Notes: generated by a model from the sequence alone, not told the origin. A stretch of DNA of 64,000 nt from Bifidobacterium sp. B4142 (GCF_026537325.1 NZ_JAFNMJ010000004.1:62001-126000), one strand, 5' to 3'. Positions 53,475 to 62,173 are shown, numbered from the stretch's first letter. Translations and numbers: made by a program.

Positions 53475-55070
53475 TCAAACCCAGCCTTTATCGCCCGAAC
53501 GATTGCCATTATTTGGGGATTGATCCTTCTCCAAGAGAATGCCAACAATACGGTCCATATCTTCTGGCGAAGAAAATACGATTTCTATTTTCCCGTGCTT
53601 TTTAGTCCCCTTAATAGCCACCTTCGTATCAAAGTGACTTTCCAGGTCCTGGCGTACAGGGCTATCGGCCCAGGCGTTTACTCTAGGCTTTTTTGCTTTC
53701 TTCTTCGCCTGTCCGGTCTGCAAGGCGACAAGTTCCTCGGTAGATCTTACTGACAATCCCTCAGCGATGATCTTGTCTGCCAAAGCAGTCATGGACTTTT
53801 CATCCGGTAAAGTAAGCAAGGCGCGGGCATGTCCAGCTGACAACACACCTGAGCTGACTTTTTTCTGAACACTGGGGGGTAACTTCAACAAGCGAAGTGT
53901 GTTGGTGATCTGAGGTCTGGACTTGGAAATTGACTTAGACAAACCGTCCTGAGTCAAGCCGAACTCATCGATCATTTGCTGATAAGCTGCTGCTTCTTCC
54001 AGAGGATTAAGAGCTACTCTATGGAGATTCTCGAGCAAGGCATCACGCAACATGGTGTCATCGCTCGTCGTTTTAACAATTGCAGGTATGGTATCTAGGC
54101 CAGCCAACCTAGTAGCACGCCAACGACGCTCACCCATTATGATTTCATAATGAGTTGTTTGCCGCAGATTCACGTCTCTTCGGTTTAAAAGCTGTCCCGA
54201 TCGCTCTGCACCGGTCTTAGCGTCAACAACTTTTGATTTACTGCCTGCGCTGACAACTGAGGTTGTTTTATCTCCAGTTGTTCTTGGATAGTCTGCAAGA
54301 GTCGATCTTCGCACCACTATCGGCTGCAATACACCAACTTCCTTGATGGAGCGGGACAGCTCCAACAGTTCATCTTCATCGAAGATCTGCCTCGGTTGCT
54401 GTGCGTTGGGCCTAATATCGTCCACACGCACTTCAGCCAAGTACCCGCCTTGGACGGGTTCCAGCTTCTCTTGGGTATTGCCTTCTGCCTTATTTAGCTC
54501 AGTATCATTGCCAACAGGAACTGCACGGTTAACGCTTTGCCGAGCCTCTTTTGTCCTATCGTCGACAGCATCACTCGATTTCATCATCGACGATGTTTCA
54601 CGTGAAACATTCGTCGTCGTAGGGCCAAAGAATAAATCACTAGGATGTTCCAAGCTGCTGATGGAGGGAACAGACCGACGCTTGGTGGTCCTCTTCGACG
54701 TTAATGTTTCACGTGAAACATCGTCGGCGATTGACTTGGAAATACTGACTCGCTTTTGTCCTGCGTTGGTACGTTTACGACCACTCTTAGAGGACTTTGC
54801 TGAATCCGCTAGCTCTGAGCCAGCACGATCCGAATGCTGAGTACTTCTTTCTGATTTTGCCTTGCCTTTTGTTGTGTCGTCCTTCTCTAGGCGCTTTTGT
54901 CCATTTGATTCCGCACCCAAACCTTGAAAAATCGGCTGCTTATTGCTTGAATTTGGTACTTTGTTATCTTGTCGCCGACTATTATTGTCAGCATTGTTTT
55001 CATCATCTTCACCTGGCAAAGCGGGGAATAGAGCCCCCAAGCCCTTGCCTAACCGTGAACGGCTTGTCAT
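53475..55070 (-). CDS. parB: Chromosome partitioning protein ParB
   Basis: 531 residues from ATG 55070 (MTSRSRLGKGLGALFP, the canonical start), 4 bases after parA; typical ParB is 300-400. The N-terminal box is followed by about 200 residues of polar low complexity before the CTPase/ParB domain (IRPNAQQPRQIFDEDEL, about 223). That domain is itself interrupted: between LQPIVVRRS and YEIIMGERRWRATRL lie about 50 extra residues. ENLHRVALNPLEEAAAYQQM (about 340) and a helix-turn-helix (LTQDGLSKSISKSRPQITNTL) bind parS, and a C-terminal dimer domain ends the protein. It loads on parS and works with ParA to segregate origins. Two parS palindromes lie inside the gene and encode VSRET. Confidence 0.95.
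   Translation of the reverse strand: MTSRSRLGKGLGALFPALPGEDDENNADNNSRRQDNKVPNSSNKQPIFQGLGAESNGQKRLEKDDTTKGKAKSERSTQHSDRAGSELADSAKSSKSGRKRTNAGQKRVSISKSIADDVSRETLTSKRTTKRRSVPSISSLEHPSDLFFGPTTTNVSRETSSMMKSSDAVDDRTKEARQSVNRAVPVGNDTELNKAEGNTQEKLEPVQGGYLAEVRVDDIRPNAQQPRQIFDEDELLELSRSIKEVGVLQPIVVRRSTLADYPRTTGDKTTSVVSAGSKSKVVDAKTGAERSGQLLNRRDVNLRQTTHYEIIMGERRWRATRLAGLDTIPAIVKTTSDDTMLRDALLENLHRVALNPLEEAAAYQQMIDEFGLTQDGLSKSISKSRPQITNTLRLLKLPPSVQKKVSSGVLSAGHARALLTLPDEKSMTALADKIIAEGLSVRSTEELVALQTGQAKKKAKKPRVNAWADSPVRQDLESHFDTKVAIKGTKKHGKIEIVFSSPEDMDRIVGILLEKDQSPNNGNRSGDKGWV
54594..54609. other. parS site inside parB
   Basis: TGTTTCACGTGAAACA, canonical. On the coding strand it reads (A)AT-GTT-TCA-CGT-GAA-ACA, giving Asn-Val-Ser-Arg-Glu-Thr in the disordered N-terminal part of ParB. 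Confidence 0.93.
54705..54720. other. Second parS site inside parB
   Basis: TGTTTCACGTGAAACA, canonical, 111 bases from the first intragenic copy and in the same reading frame, encoding Asp-Val-Ser-Arg-Glu-Thr. Confidence 0.93.
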
Positions 55071-55074
55071 GTCC

Positions 55075-56103
55075 TCACTCCCCCTGTCTTCTATTGGCAA
55101 TATGTTCCAGTACCTGGTTCGATCTCTGGGCGATTTCTAACGCTGCCTCCTCATAAGCAATAGCACCGGCTCCTTTAGGGTCGTAGGTGACAACGCTTTG
55201 CCGGAAGCTGGGAGCTTCAGAGATTTTGACTGAACGCGGAATGGTCGTATTAAGCACTATCTCTGGATAATGTTCCTTGACCTGATCAAACACTTCTTTG
55301 CTTAACAGTGTTCGCCTATCGTACATCGTCAACAACATTGTCGAGATTACAAGGTAAGGATTATAGCTTTGCTGAACAAGCCCTATGGTATGCAGTAGCT
55401 GTTGCAGTCCTTCAAGCGCATAGTATTCAGCTTGTACTGGGATCAATACCTCATTGACTGAACACATGGCGTTCAGAACTAGCAATCCGAGACTAGGTGG
55501 GCAATCAACGAGAACATAGTCATAATGCTGATGGCAGACTTTAAGATAGTCAGCAACTGCTTTTTTCATTAGCTGATTGCGGTTGGGCATATCCGCAACT
55601 TCCAGCTCAGCTCCACTTAAGTCAATGGAAGATGGGACAACCTCAAGATTGGGGAATTCAGGGGAAACTACCTTAACGTCGTCAATCCCAAGACGGCCTT
55701 CAAGTACATCATACGTTGATGGAGTCCCGGACTCATGAGCTACTCCCAATGCAGTAGAAGCGTTGCCTTGTGGATCCATATCGATGACCAACACACGCTG
55801 ATTGAATTCAGCAAAGGCGCATGCCAAATTAACTGTAGTTGTGGTCTTCCCTACCCCGCCCTTTTGATTTGCAACGGCAATGAAGCGAGTTTTTGAAGGA
55901 TGAGGGAATTCAGCCTGGCGTAAAGCCTGATAGCGTGCAGAAAGATCTGCCATTTCCGCACCTGACACCGAACCTGTCCCGTCAGCGAATATTCGATTCA
56001 GAATATCCGTTGCCGACTCCATACCTGATGCGTTCGGCGTACCTTGCTCACCGATATCCGAGGTATTTCTCGAAACGGGTTTCACCTTCTTCGATGCGGT
56101 CAC
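55075..56103 (-). CDS. parA: Chromosome partitioning ATPase ParA
   Basis: 342 residues from GTG 56103, chosen because AAAGGAGG lies 7 bases upstream; the ATG within that box is out of frame. A 70-residue N-terminal extension precedes the deviant Walker A FIAVANQKGGVGKTTTTVNLA (KGGVGKTT, about 76-95). Walker A' VLVIDMDPQGNASTALG, Walker B YVLVDCPPSLGLL and a C-terminal TYDPKGAGAIAYEEAALEI follow. The ATPase forms a nucleoid-bound gradient that pulls ParB-parS complexes. parB begins 4 bases after its stop. Upstream lies the 1.9-kb AT-rich spacer with three parS sites and DnaA boxes. Confidence 0.96.
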   Translation of the reverse strand: MTASKKVKPVSRNTSDIGEQGTPNASGMESATDILNRIFADGTGSVSGAEMADLSARYQALRQAEFPHPSKTRFIAVANQKGGVGKTTTTVNLACAFAEFNQRVLVIDMDPQGNASTALGVAHESGTPSTYDVLEGRLGIDDVKVVSPEFPNLEVVPSSIDLSGAELEVADMPNRNQLMKKAVADYLKVCHQHYDYVLVDCPPSLGLLVLNAMCSVNEVLIPVQAEYYALEGLQQLLHTIGLVQQSYNPYLVISTMLLTMYDRRTLLSKEVFDQVKEHYPEIVLNTTIPRSVKISEAPSFRQSVVTYDPKGAGAIAYEEAALEIAQRSNQVLEHIANRRQGE

Positions 56104-56196
56104 GAACCATCCTCCTTTTGATAACAAATCAATTTTCCCGTCCTAGTTGGACATGTCAGAACCAATCGCTAGTTACACACAGTCACTGTTCATAAC

Positions 56197-56333
56197 TGTG
56201 GATAAGTGTGGATAGGCCCAATAACGGATCTGTCACCGACCCTCCCCTTAAATTATTAGCTTTGCCTTGTGATTATTGGCAATTCTGCCTCTTCCTGCAC
56301 CACATCATGACTCACCAAGCATAATGTGGATAA
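56197..56333. promoter_or_regulatory. DnaA boxes upstream of parA
   Basis: TGTGGATAA (56197-56205) and TGTGGATAG (56207-56215) are adjacent and parallel, and a third TGTGGATAA is at 56325-56333. The first and third are perfect consensus DnaA boxes (TTATCCACA on the other strand). They sit in the parA leader, so DnaA may regulate parAB or bind here as part of a second origin-like element. Confidence 0.7.
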
Positions 56334-56529
56334 TTCATTTGTCAGGTCTCAATTGTGCATAACTTTAAAAAACCGCGTATCAATAAATTAACTACGCCTC
56401 ATCAGCACGAAGCACTATTCATAGTTATTATCAATGATTAGTCCACCTACTGAGAAGTCTTAATAACACTGCTACAAATGTCTAATTAAACTCATAGACA
56501 AATTCTTATACAACTGTACTGCAGGATAG

Positions 56530-56545
56530 TGTTTCACGTGAAACA
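56530..56545. other. parS centromere site
   Basis: Canonical TGTTTCACGTGAAACA in the AT-rich parA-rsmG spacer. Confidence 0.95.
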
Positions 56546-56895
56546 GCTCAATTGTTCAGGAAGTTCCATCTCATTTTTGCTTGTTAGCTTACACAGTTCG
56601 GTGTCTCAGTTCTGCCCACTCTATATTCTAAGGTGGTTTATACGCAAGCAAGGACTACCACGTATTTAGCGGACAGCACTAGTCGCAAAATTATGAATTT
56701 AATCTGTTTCATTGTTAAGCAACCGGCATCAGTATACTGATAGGTGTTCCACTATACTTCATGAGAATATGGTTGAAAGAAAATAGCTAAAATAAAGTTC
56801 AAGGGCCATTTCTAATCAAAATATAGAGGATATCGTGATTCCCTTTCATTTATACTCAAATACCCGTGATCAAGATTATTGAATTCCATGTCAAT

Positions 56896-56911
56896 GGTTT
56901 CACGTGAAACA
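56896..56911. other. parS centromere site (one-base variant)
   Basis: GGTTTCACGTGAAACA, 14-base core intact with G for T at the first position; in the parA-rsmG spacer. Confidence 0.9.
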
Positions 56912-57119
56912 TTGCATCTGATCTCTAGTTAGGAGTCATCCACTCAGAGCAGCAAGGCAGAATAATGTCAGATACAAGATGCTGCAGGATAAAGCCGTCT
57001 TGCATGGACTTACTCGCATATAACATACCCTCAGCTCTTTGTGAATGGGTGAATTTGTAACACTATAAGTGGCGAAGTGCGCAACATGCCACACACTAAA
57101 ACAGATGTTGATTACGCAA

Positions 57120-57135
57120 TGTTTCACGTGAAACT
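57120..57135. other. parS centromere site (one-base variant)
   Basis: TGTTTCACGTGAAACT, core intact, last base T for A; in the parA-rsmG spacer. Apart from parS sites, DnaA boxes and one doubtful small frame, 56104-58034 holds no recognisable gene. Confidence 0.9.
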
Positions 57136-57536
57136 ATCTTTAGTGCACGCACTAGAAACTGTGGATGGCCTCTTGTGCTAAATTCAGCTATCCCTCCATA
57201 CCCGACATCAAAAAGGCATAGTCAGCGTTGAAACCGATTTAGAAATTGCTTCTGGTTGTATTAACCGATTAATCAAGCACTCGCATATACATTTGCAAAG
57301 ATCGACAGCGCTCTATGAGTATTAATGAAGATACAACGCAGATCAACACACAGGTTAGACAAACCAAACTGCACTTATGCAATGGGAACCTGTAAATAGA
57401 AACAGCAGGGCGGGCGTAAATAAGACGAATTAGCACATGAAACAGGTAAATTGCTAGGTCACTGAGTATCAAAGGACGGCATCACCAGAGTTGGCTAATC
57501 AAGCATCCTAAAGTTGGCGGTATATCCCGTTCTAAG

Positions 57537-57794
57537 CTATAACCCTACACAATCGGCACAACAATGTTTGAAAGACAAAACCAGTAGGAAATAAGCCTTA
57601 TAGCAAAGCAGTCGGAAGAGACGGGGCGATGTGTTTGATCTCAAATGAAACAGCTTTACTATTTCAAATATTATACTCATATGTGACTTATGATGGCTTT
57701 GCTCTGCGGACAGATTAGATACTGGAGGATCAAAGTCGTTAAAAGCCTCGGACTGCAAACCATTCTTAAAAAAGTCATATAGGATTTCAAACAT
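57537..57794 (-). CDS. Doubtful small protein in AT-rich spacer
   Basis: 85-residue frame from ATG 57794 with a good AAGGAGAG ribosome-binding site nine bases upstream. It begins MFEILYDFFKNGLQSEAFND and ends in a Cys- and Phe-rich stretch (YFLLVLSFKHCCADCVGL) that looks less protein-like. No family is recognised. It could be a real short gene, the 5' end of a decayed one, or chance in AT-rich DNA. Confidence 0.28.
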   Translation of the reverse strand: MFEILYDFFKNGLQSEAFNDFDPPVSNLSAEQSHHKSHMSIIFEIVKLFHLRSNTSPRLFRLLCYKAYFLLVLSFKHCCADCVGL

Positions 57795-58034
57795 ACTTTG
57801 TACTCTCCTTAACTGAGCATGTCATCCCTTCCGATTAGGTGGCAGACACTTTAGTTGCAGTCCGGCAAATGCAGGTTCGATCTAGTAGACAGAATCAGTC
57901 ATTTCTGGTCATTTTCGACAAGGCTCTGTTTAGAAATTGATAATTTATTCTCTAATTTAGCAGAGTCTTATCTCGCTGTTGTGCAAAGACGCTGACAACG
58001 AAGTTATTAAATTGTGCCCTATCAATATCGTGCT

Positions 58035-58916
58035 TTAGCTTTTGTCCACAAGAACTACGTGAGTGTCCTCAAGACCGGGTGCAACAGGGGCTTGACGAAC
58101 CCGTGGATTCGCTCCATGATATTTTTTTATCTCTTTAGCAGCTTTATCAAGCTCATTTTGCGCCGAACGACCTTTAAGAGCAATAAGCTGACCTCCTGAC
58201 CTCAAGAGAGGTAGAGTCCACCCAGCGAGCTTGGTCATAGGTGCTACAGCCCGACAGGTCACGGCATCAAAATTCTGAGGAACTGAAGGCGCGAAATCCA
58301 TATTTGCCGGACTTGCTCCGCCCATCACAGCCGAGGATTCGGTCCCATTCGCAACTTGCTGACTGTCACCACTCCTGGTGGTGACCAAAGTCGAAGAACC
58401 GTGGCCAGAAACGGAACTAGACACTTCCTCGCTTCGGCGACGACCATGACGGTGGCTATGTGAACCTTTTTTGTTGCGCCGATTTGATGCATGAGAGGAT
58501 TGCGGAGCCAGATCCTCTGCACGTTTGCGAAGCACTGACACATTAACCAGTTGCAACTCATCAATGACTTCCTGCAACCAGAGCACACGCCGCTCCATTG
58601 GCTCGACAAGTACCACAGTGCACTGCGGAAGACACGCAGCCAGTACAATACCAGGGAAGCCCCCACCGGAACCTATATCTACCACTGTCGCTGTCTGACC
58701 ATCAGTAGTCAATCGTTCACGCACAAAAGGCACAATGGCAGCTGAATTGAGTATATGCCGCTCCCAAATAATGTCTTCATCGCGGGGGCCAATGATTCCT
58801 CTCTCCACGCCCTCACGTAGGAGCTTGTCGTGAAAACGCTGCATGGGTACTAAAGCATCGCCGAGAACCTGCCTCAAAAGGGGACTATTGTTCAACTCAT
58901 CATCCACAACAGCCAT
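58035..58916 (-). CDS. rsmG: 16S rRNA m7G527 methyltransferase with internal insertion
   Basis: 293 residues against about 210 in typical RsmG/GidB. The start fits the family ([25 protein letters not shown], then [11 protein letters not shown]). The SAM-binding motif is [16 protein letters not shown] (about 78-93), followed by [14 protein letters not shown]. At about 140-215, where RGRAEE normally runs directly into the [11 protein letters not shown] strand, there is an about 75-residue Ser/His/Arg-rich insertion ([20 protein letters not shown]). The core resumes with [23 protein letters not shown] and [10 protein letters not shown]. It methylates G527 of 16S rRNA. GAGGAG lies 6 bases before ATG 58916. 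Confidence 0.92.
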   Translation of the reverse strand: MAVVDDELNNSPLLRQVLGDALVPMQRFHDKLLREGVERGIIGPRDEDIIWERHILNSAAIVPFVRERLTTDGQTATVVDIGSGGGFPGIVLAACLPQCTVVLVEPMERRVLWLQEVIDELQLVNVSVLRKRAEDLAPQSSHASNRRNKKGSHSHRHGRRRSEEVSSSVSGHGSSTLVTTRSGDSQQVANGTESSAVMGGASPANMDFAPSVPQNFDAVTCRAVAPMTKLAGWTLPLLRSGGQLIALKGRSAQNELDKAAKEIKKYHGANPRVRQAPVAPGLEDTHVVLVDKS

Positions 58917-59357
58917 TTCAACTCCTCACATCTGCATTCGGCACACAATTAATCACAGCCACAGACCTTGACAGCGTCATACTGTCTTGTATCTCGTATC
59001 AAGCGGCATCTCACCCTGTCAGAATCGAAAACCTCTGGACTCCGAAGCCAGCCCATTTACCAACGTATGGTTTTCAACCACAAAAGAGCGTCAAAGGCAC
59101 ACATCAATATCCTAACGGAAACAGCATAGAAGGAAGCCTCTTATAGAGGATCACGAACCAAGAGCATTCCGAATTAAGCAGCATGGCAAACTAAGCACCA
59201 TCATGAGCCAGACAAGACAACATACCTGCCGAATAGCGCTACACAGACCGATAACAAAACGGACTTACACAGTATGGCCGCACCAAACAATGGAGCAATC
59301 CAAAAAGGCCGACATCACAAATACTTCATCGGAGCATAGCTCTACTTGGCTCTACTG

Positions 59358-59999
59358 TCACTCCCTGTCCGCGTCAGCAGGATCGTCATCAGCCCTGTAG
59401 TCAGCCGAATCCTCGACCTGATCAGCGTCATCCGCGTCCCGCGGGACGTCATACCCGACTGGCTCGTCCTCAACGTCGTCAGGCAGGTCCTCGTCTTCGT
59501 TCTTGGCCTTCAGGTAGACGGTGACGTACCGGTGAGGCTCCTCACCGTGGGAGCGTGACTTCAGCCCCTCCTCACGAACCATGTCATGGACAATCTTGCG
59601 CTCGAAAGAGTTCATAGGCTTCATATTCATGGGATCGCCAGTCTCACGGACCTCGTCAATCACATCCAGAGCCTGCTCGCGAAGATGTTCGCGCTTGCGC
59701 CTTAGGAAGCCGTCCACATCCACAATCAGATGGGAGCGCTCCCCTATCTTCTGCTGCACGGCCAGCCGTGTCAGCTGTTGAAGAGCATCAACCACCTCGC
59801 CATCCTTGCCGATCAGATGTTTGATGTCCGTATCGTCGTCAGCCACAATCTGCACGGTCGGACGGTGGTTGCGCACCCCCATCTCAATATCGCCCTCGTA
59901 ATCGACGATGTCCAGCAACCCCTCCAGATAGTCGGCGGCGACATCCGCTTCCTCATTGAGTTGCTCGATGGTCTTTCCCTGGTCCAGAGACTGAGACAT
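59358..59999 (-). CDS. jag: Jag/KhpB RNA-binding protein (KH-R3H)
   Basis: 213 residues. A short helix precedes a KH domain (HLIGKDGEVVDALQQLTRLAV, about 62-82), then an R3H domain (MNSFERKIVHDMVREEGLKSRSHGEEPHRYVTVYL, shown by positions about 128-162). A 45-residue Asp-rich tail ends the protein. The family binds RNA with KhpA and affects cell elongation and division; it is nearly always next to yidC. AAGGAGAG precedes ATG 59999. It lies 177 bases after the yidC stop. The 58917-59357 spacer downstream holds nothing I can support. Confidence 0.94.
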   Translation of the reverse strand: MSQSLDQGKTIEQLNEEADVAADYLEGLLDIVDYEGDIEMGVRNHRPTVQIVADDDTDIKHLIGKDGEVVDALQQLTRLAVQQKIGERSHLIVDVDGFLRRKREHLREQALDVIDEVRETGDPMNMKPMNSFERKIVHDMVREEGLKSRSHGEEPHRYVTVYLKAKNEDEDLPDDVEDEPVGYDVPRDADDADQVEDSADYRADDDPADADRE

Positions 60000-60176
60000 C
60001 TATGCTCTCCTTACACGCGTTTACATCCGATTCATAACCTCAGACCCACTGGATTCCTGGTCACCAATCGAGTGTCCAGTATTGAGGATACACGGACGTG
60101 ATGATTGCAGACTACTCCAGTATCCGCCCGACCGAAAGCTGGGTCACCGCGCCAGCCATTACTGCCAATAGCTGCA

Positions 60177-61199
60177 TCAACGACCGCGACGCTTGCGGTG
60201 GGGCTGAGAACGCTGGTGGGAGACGTTCTTGTTGTTGCGGGCTTCCTCCTCCAGCCGCTTGGCCTCCATCAGCTGCTCCTCCTCCAAAGAGGGCAGCCCC
60301 TGGCGCTTGCGACGAGCGTTCTCATGGCGGTGATCCCGCTCCTCCTTGCTCTCTGCAGCCGGCGAGCCGGGAGTGGGCATATGGTGGACCTGGAAGAGGG
60401 TTCGGCCCAGATTCCAAAGGTTGTTGGTCAACCAGTAAATCAGCACGGCGAAGGGGAAGTAAATACCCGAGAAAATATACATGACCGGGAAAATGAAGGC
60501 CATCATCTGCTGCATCTTGTACTGCTGTCCCTGCATGGCCGACCTGGGCATGTTCCGTCGGACGTTGTGGAACTGCGAGTAGAACATGGCCAGGCACATA
60601 AGCACGATGAAAACCACAATGACTATGCGGCCCGCGCCATGGGCGGACATGAAGTTGTCCGAAATCCGCAGCCCGAAGAAGGTGGTCTCTTCGAATTCTC
60701 GCGCCACCTGTCGATTGAAGGCCCCCAGGGGTGCCCGCTTGCCCCGGGCGATGAAGGGCACGGCCGAAAGCACATAGAACATTGTCATGAAGACCGGGCC
60801 TTGGACCAGTGCGGGCAGACAGGACCCCATGGGGTTAGCATGGTTGTCCTGATAGACCTTCATGGTCTCCCGGCTCATGGCCTCTCGGCTCGCCGGATCC
60901 TTCTTATTGCGGTACTTGTTCTGGATCTTCATCAGCTTGGGCTGCAGGGCCTGCATCTTTTGCATGGATCGCAACTGCTTGATGAAGAGCGGCAGCACGC
61001 ACAGGTTGACGACCAGCACCAGCATCACTACCGAAAGCGCCCAAGCCACGCCGGGACCCTTGTGGAACCCGATCAGGGTCAGGAACTTGTGACAGTAGGT
61101 CATGATGTAGGTCATGAGCCACTCGATGGGATACAGGATCTTGTAGAAGAAGCCGTATATGCCCGTATCGAAAGTGAAAGTGTCGTTGTTCTGGAACAT
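60177..61199 (-). CDS. yidC: Membrane protein insertase YidC
   Basis: 340 residues. It inserts and folds membrane proteins, alone or with SecYEG. The 60KD-IMP/Oxa1 core has a first helix region (VAWALSVVMLVLVVNLCVLPLFI, about 51-73), a cytosolic coiled region (MQKMQALQPKLMKIQNKYRNKK), CLPALVQGPVFMTMFYVLSAVPFI and a last helix pair near 225-270 (MAFIFPVMYIFSGIYFPFAVLIYWLTNNLWN). The C-terminal about 60 residues are strongly charged and end HRKRRGR, a ribosome-binding type tail. Start ATG 61199 is 2 bases after the yidD stop, so the genes are coupled. Confidence 0.96.
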   Translation of the reverse strand: MFQNNDTFTFDTGIYGFFYKILYPIEWLMTYIMTYCHKFLTLIGFHKGPGVAWALSVVMLVLVVNLCVLPLFIKQLRSMQKMQALQPKLMKIQNKYRNKKDPASREAMSRETMKVYQDNHANPMGSCLPALVQGPVFMTMFYVLSAVPFIARGKRAPLGAFNRQVAREFEETTFFGLRISDNFMSAHGAGRIVIVVFIVLMCLAMFYSQFHNVRRNMPRSAMQGQQYKMQQMMAFIFPVMYIFSGIYFPFAVLIYWLTNNLWNLGRTLFQVHHMPTPGSPAAESKEERDHRHENARRKRQGLPSLEEEQLMEAKRLEEEARNNKNVSHQRSQPHRKRRGR

Positions 61200-61201
61200 T
61201 A

Positions 61202-61513
61202 TCAGGCCGTCTCCTTGTCTGGGGCCATGGGGGTCAGCCGGGCCTCCTCATGGGCCGTGGACCACGAGAACCGATAGAAGATGGAAAATCTTTGGGGCAC
61301 GTCATCGATTCCGCCGTTGTTGAATGGCGTGCAACGCAATAGCCGCAGAACGGCCAGGATAGTTCCACGCAAGGCCCCGAACCGCCTCAGAGCGGTCAAA
61401 GCATACTGGGAGCAGGTCGGGTAGTAACGACAGCTCGGCGGCGAAAGGGGTGAGATGTGGCGCTGATACCAGCGGACTGCACCCTGCAGAGCCCGGGAGG
61501 CCAGGCCACTCAT
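61202..61513 (-). CDS. yidD: Membrane protein insertion efficiency factor YidD
   Basis: 103 residues from ATG 61513, which overlaps the rnpA stop as ATGA with AAGGG eight bases upstream; GTG 61522 is an alternative. The conserved core is WYQRHISPLSPPSCRYYPTCSQYALTALRRFG (about 14-45), with three Cys and the SCRYYPTCSxYA signature, followed by LRCTPFNNGGIDDVP. It assists YidC-dependent insertion at the inner membrane face. Confidence 0.95.
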   Translation of the reverse strand: MSGLASRALQGAVRWYQRHISPLSPPSCRYYPTCSQYALTALRRFGALRGTILAVLRLLRCTPFNNGGIDDVPQRFSIFYRFSWSTAHEEARLTPMAPDKETA

Positions 61514-62013
61514 GCCCTGCACCCTTCACTGGCTTCCACATGTTGAACGGGTTGACGCTTGGACCCGGCAAGCTGCAGCTCTGACTGTCCCTGTGCATCG
61601 AGGCCGCCGGCAGTCTTCCCGGTCTTGCGCATGAGGTCACGGAAAAGCCTGTCGACTTGTTCCTCCAGCTGCTTGTATGTGGCTGTGGCAGCGCTGGGTT
61701 TGGCGCGCATGACCAGATCACAGGAGGATGGCAGCAGGTCCTCCTTAGATCCGGCAAGCTGCCTGAATCTGCGTTTGACCTTATTCCTAGTCACGGCCTT
61801 GCCCACATTTTTGGATACAGCGAGCCCCATGCGGCGTCTGCCTGCAGGCAGGATGTCATGCCGCCCTTCGCGCTCAGCCGATGTCACCGGCAGCAAGGTT
61901 GCTGTTCGGTCAGATCCAGGTATCGAATAATGTATGACCAGATCCCTGCTGCTGACCCAATGGCGTCGCCTGAGCACCGCCGTGAACTCCCGGTGGCTTC
62001 TCAGCCGTTCCAC
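61510..62013 (-). CDS. rnpA: Ribonuclease P protein component
   Basis: 167 residues, longer than the usual about 120 because of a C-terminal polar extension (TAGGLDAQGQSELQLAGSKRQ). The core is VERLRSHREFTAVLRRR at the start, RRMGLAVSKNVGKAVTRNKVKRRFRQL with the RNR motif (about 60-86), and CDLVMRAKPSAATATYKQL. It binds RNase P RNA for tRNA 5' maturation. Start is taken as GTG 62013, right after AGAAG; no ATG is available. It lies 25 bases after rpmH. Confidence 0.93.
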   Translation of the reverse strand: MERLRSHREFTAVLRRRHWVSSRDLVIHYSIPGSDRTATLLPVTSAEREGRHDILPAGRRRMGLAVSKNVGKAVTRNKVKRRFRQLAGSKEDLLPSSCDLVMRAKPSAATATYKQLEEQVDRLFRDLMRKTGKTAGGLDAQGQSELQLAGSKRQPVQHVEASEGCRA

Positions 62014-62038
62014 CTTCTGAAAAGGGATTGGATCCGAC

Positions 62039-62173
62039 TCAGGCAGAGAGGGTCCGACGGCCCTTGGCCCGGCGCCGGTTGATCAGGGCACGACCGGAGC
62101 GGGTGCGCATACGAGCGCGGAATCCGTGCTTCATGTGACGACGGCGATTGTTGGGCTGGAATGTCCTCTTCAT
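62039..62173 (-). CDS. rpmH: 50S ribosomal protein L34
   Basis: 44 residues, full length: it starts [20 protein letters not shown] and ends [12 protein letters not shown], matching L34 end to end. ATG 62173 follows GGGAGCAACG. It is the first gene of the leftward rpmH-rnpA-yidD-yidC-jag set beside the origin. Confidence 0.97.
   Translation of the reverse strand: MKRTFQPNNRRRHMKHGFRARMRTRSGRALINRRRAKGRRTLSA

Noticed and set aside
53361-53753. 130-codon plus frame at the end of parB
   Set aside because: Mostly antisense to the conserved ParB C-terminal region; no ribosome-binding site.
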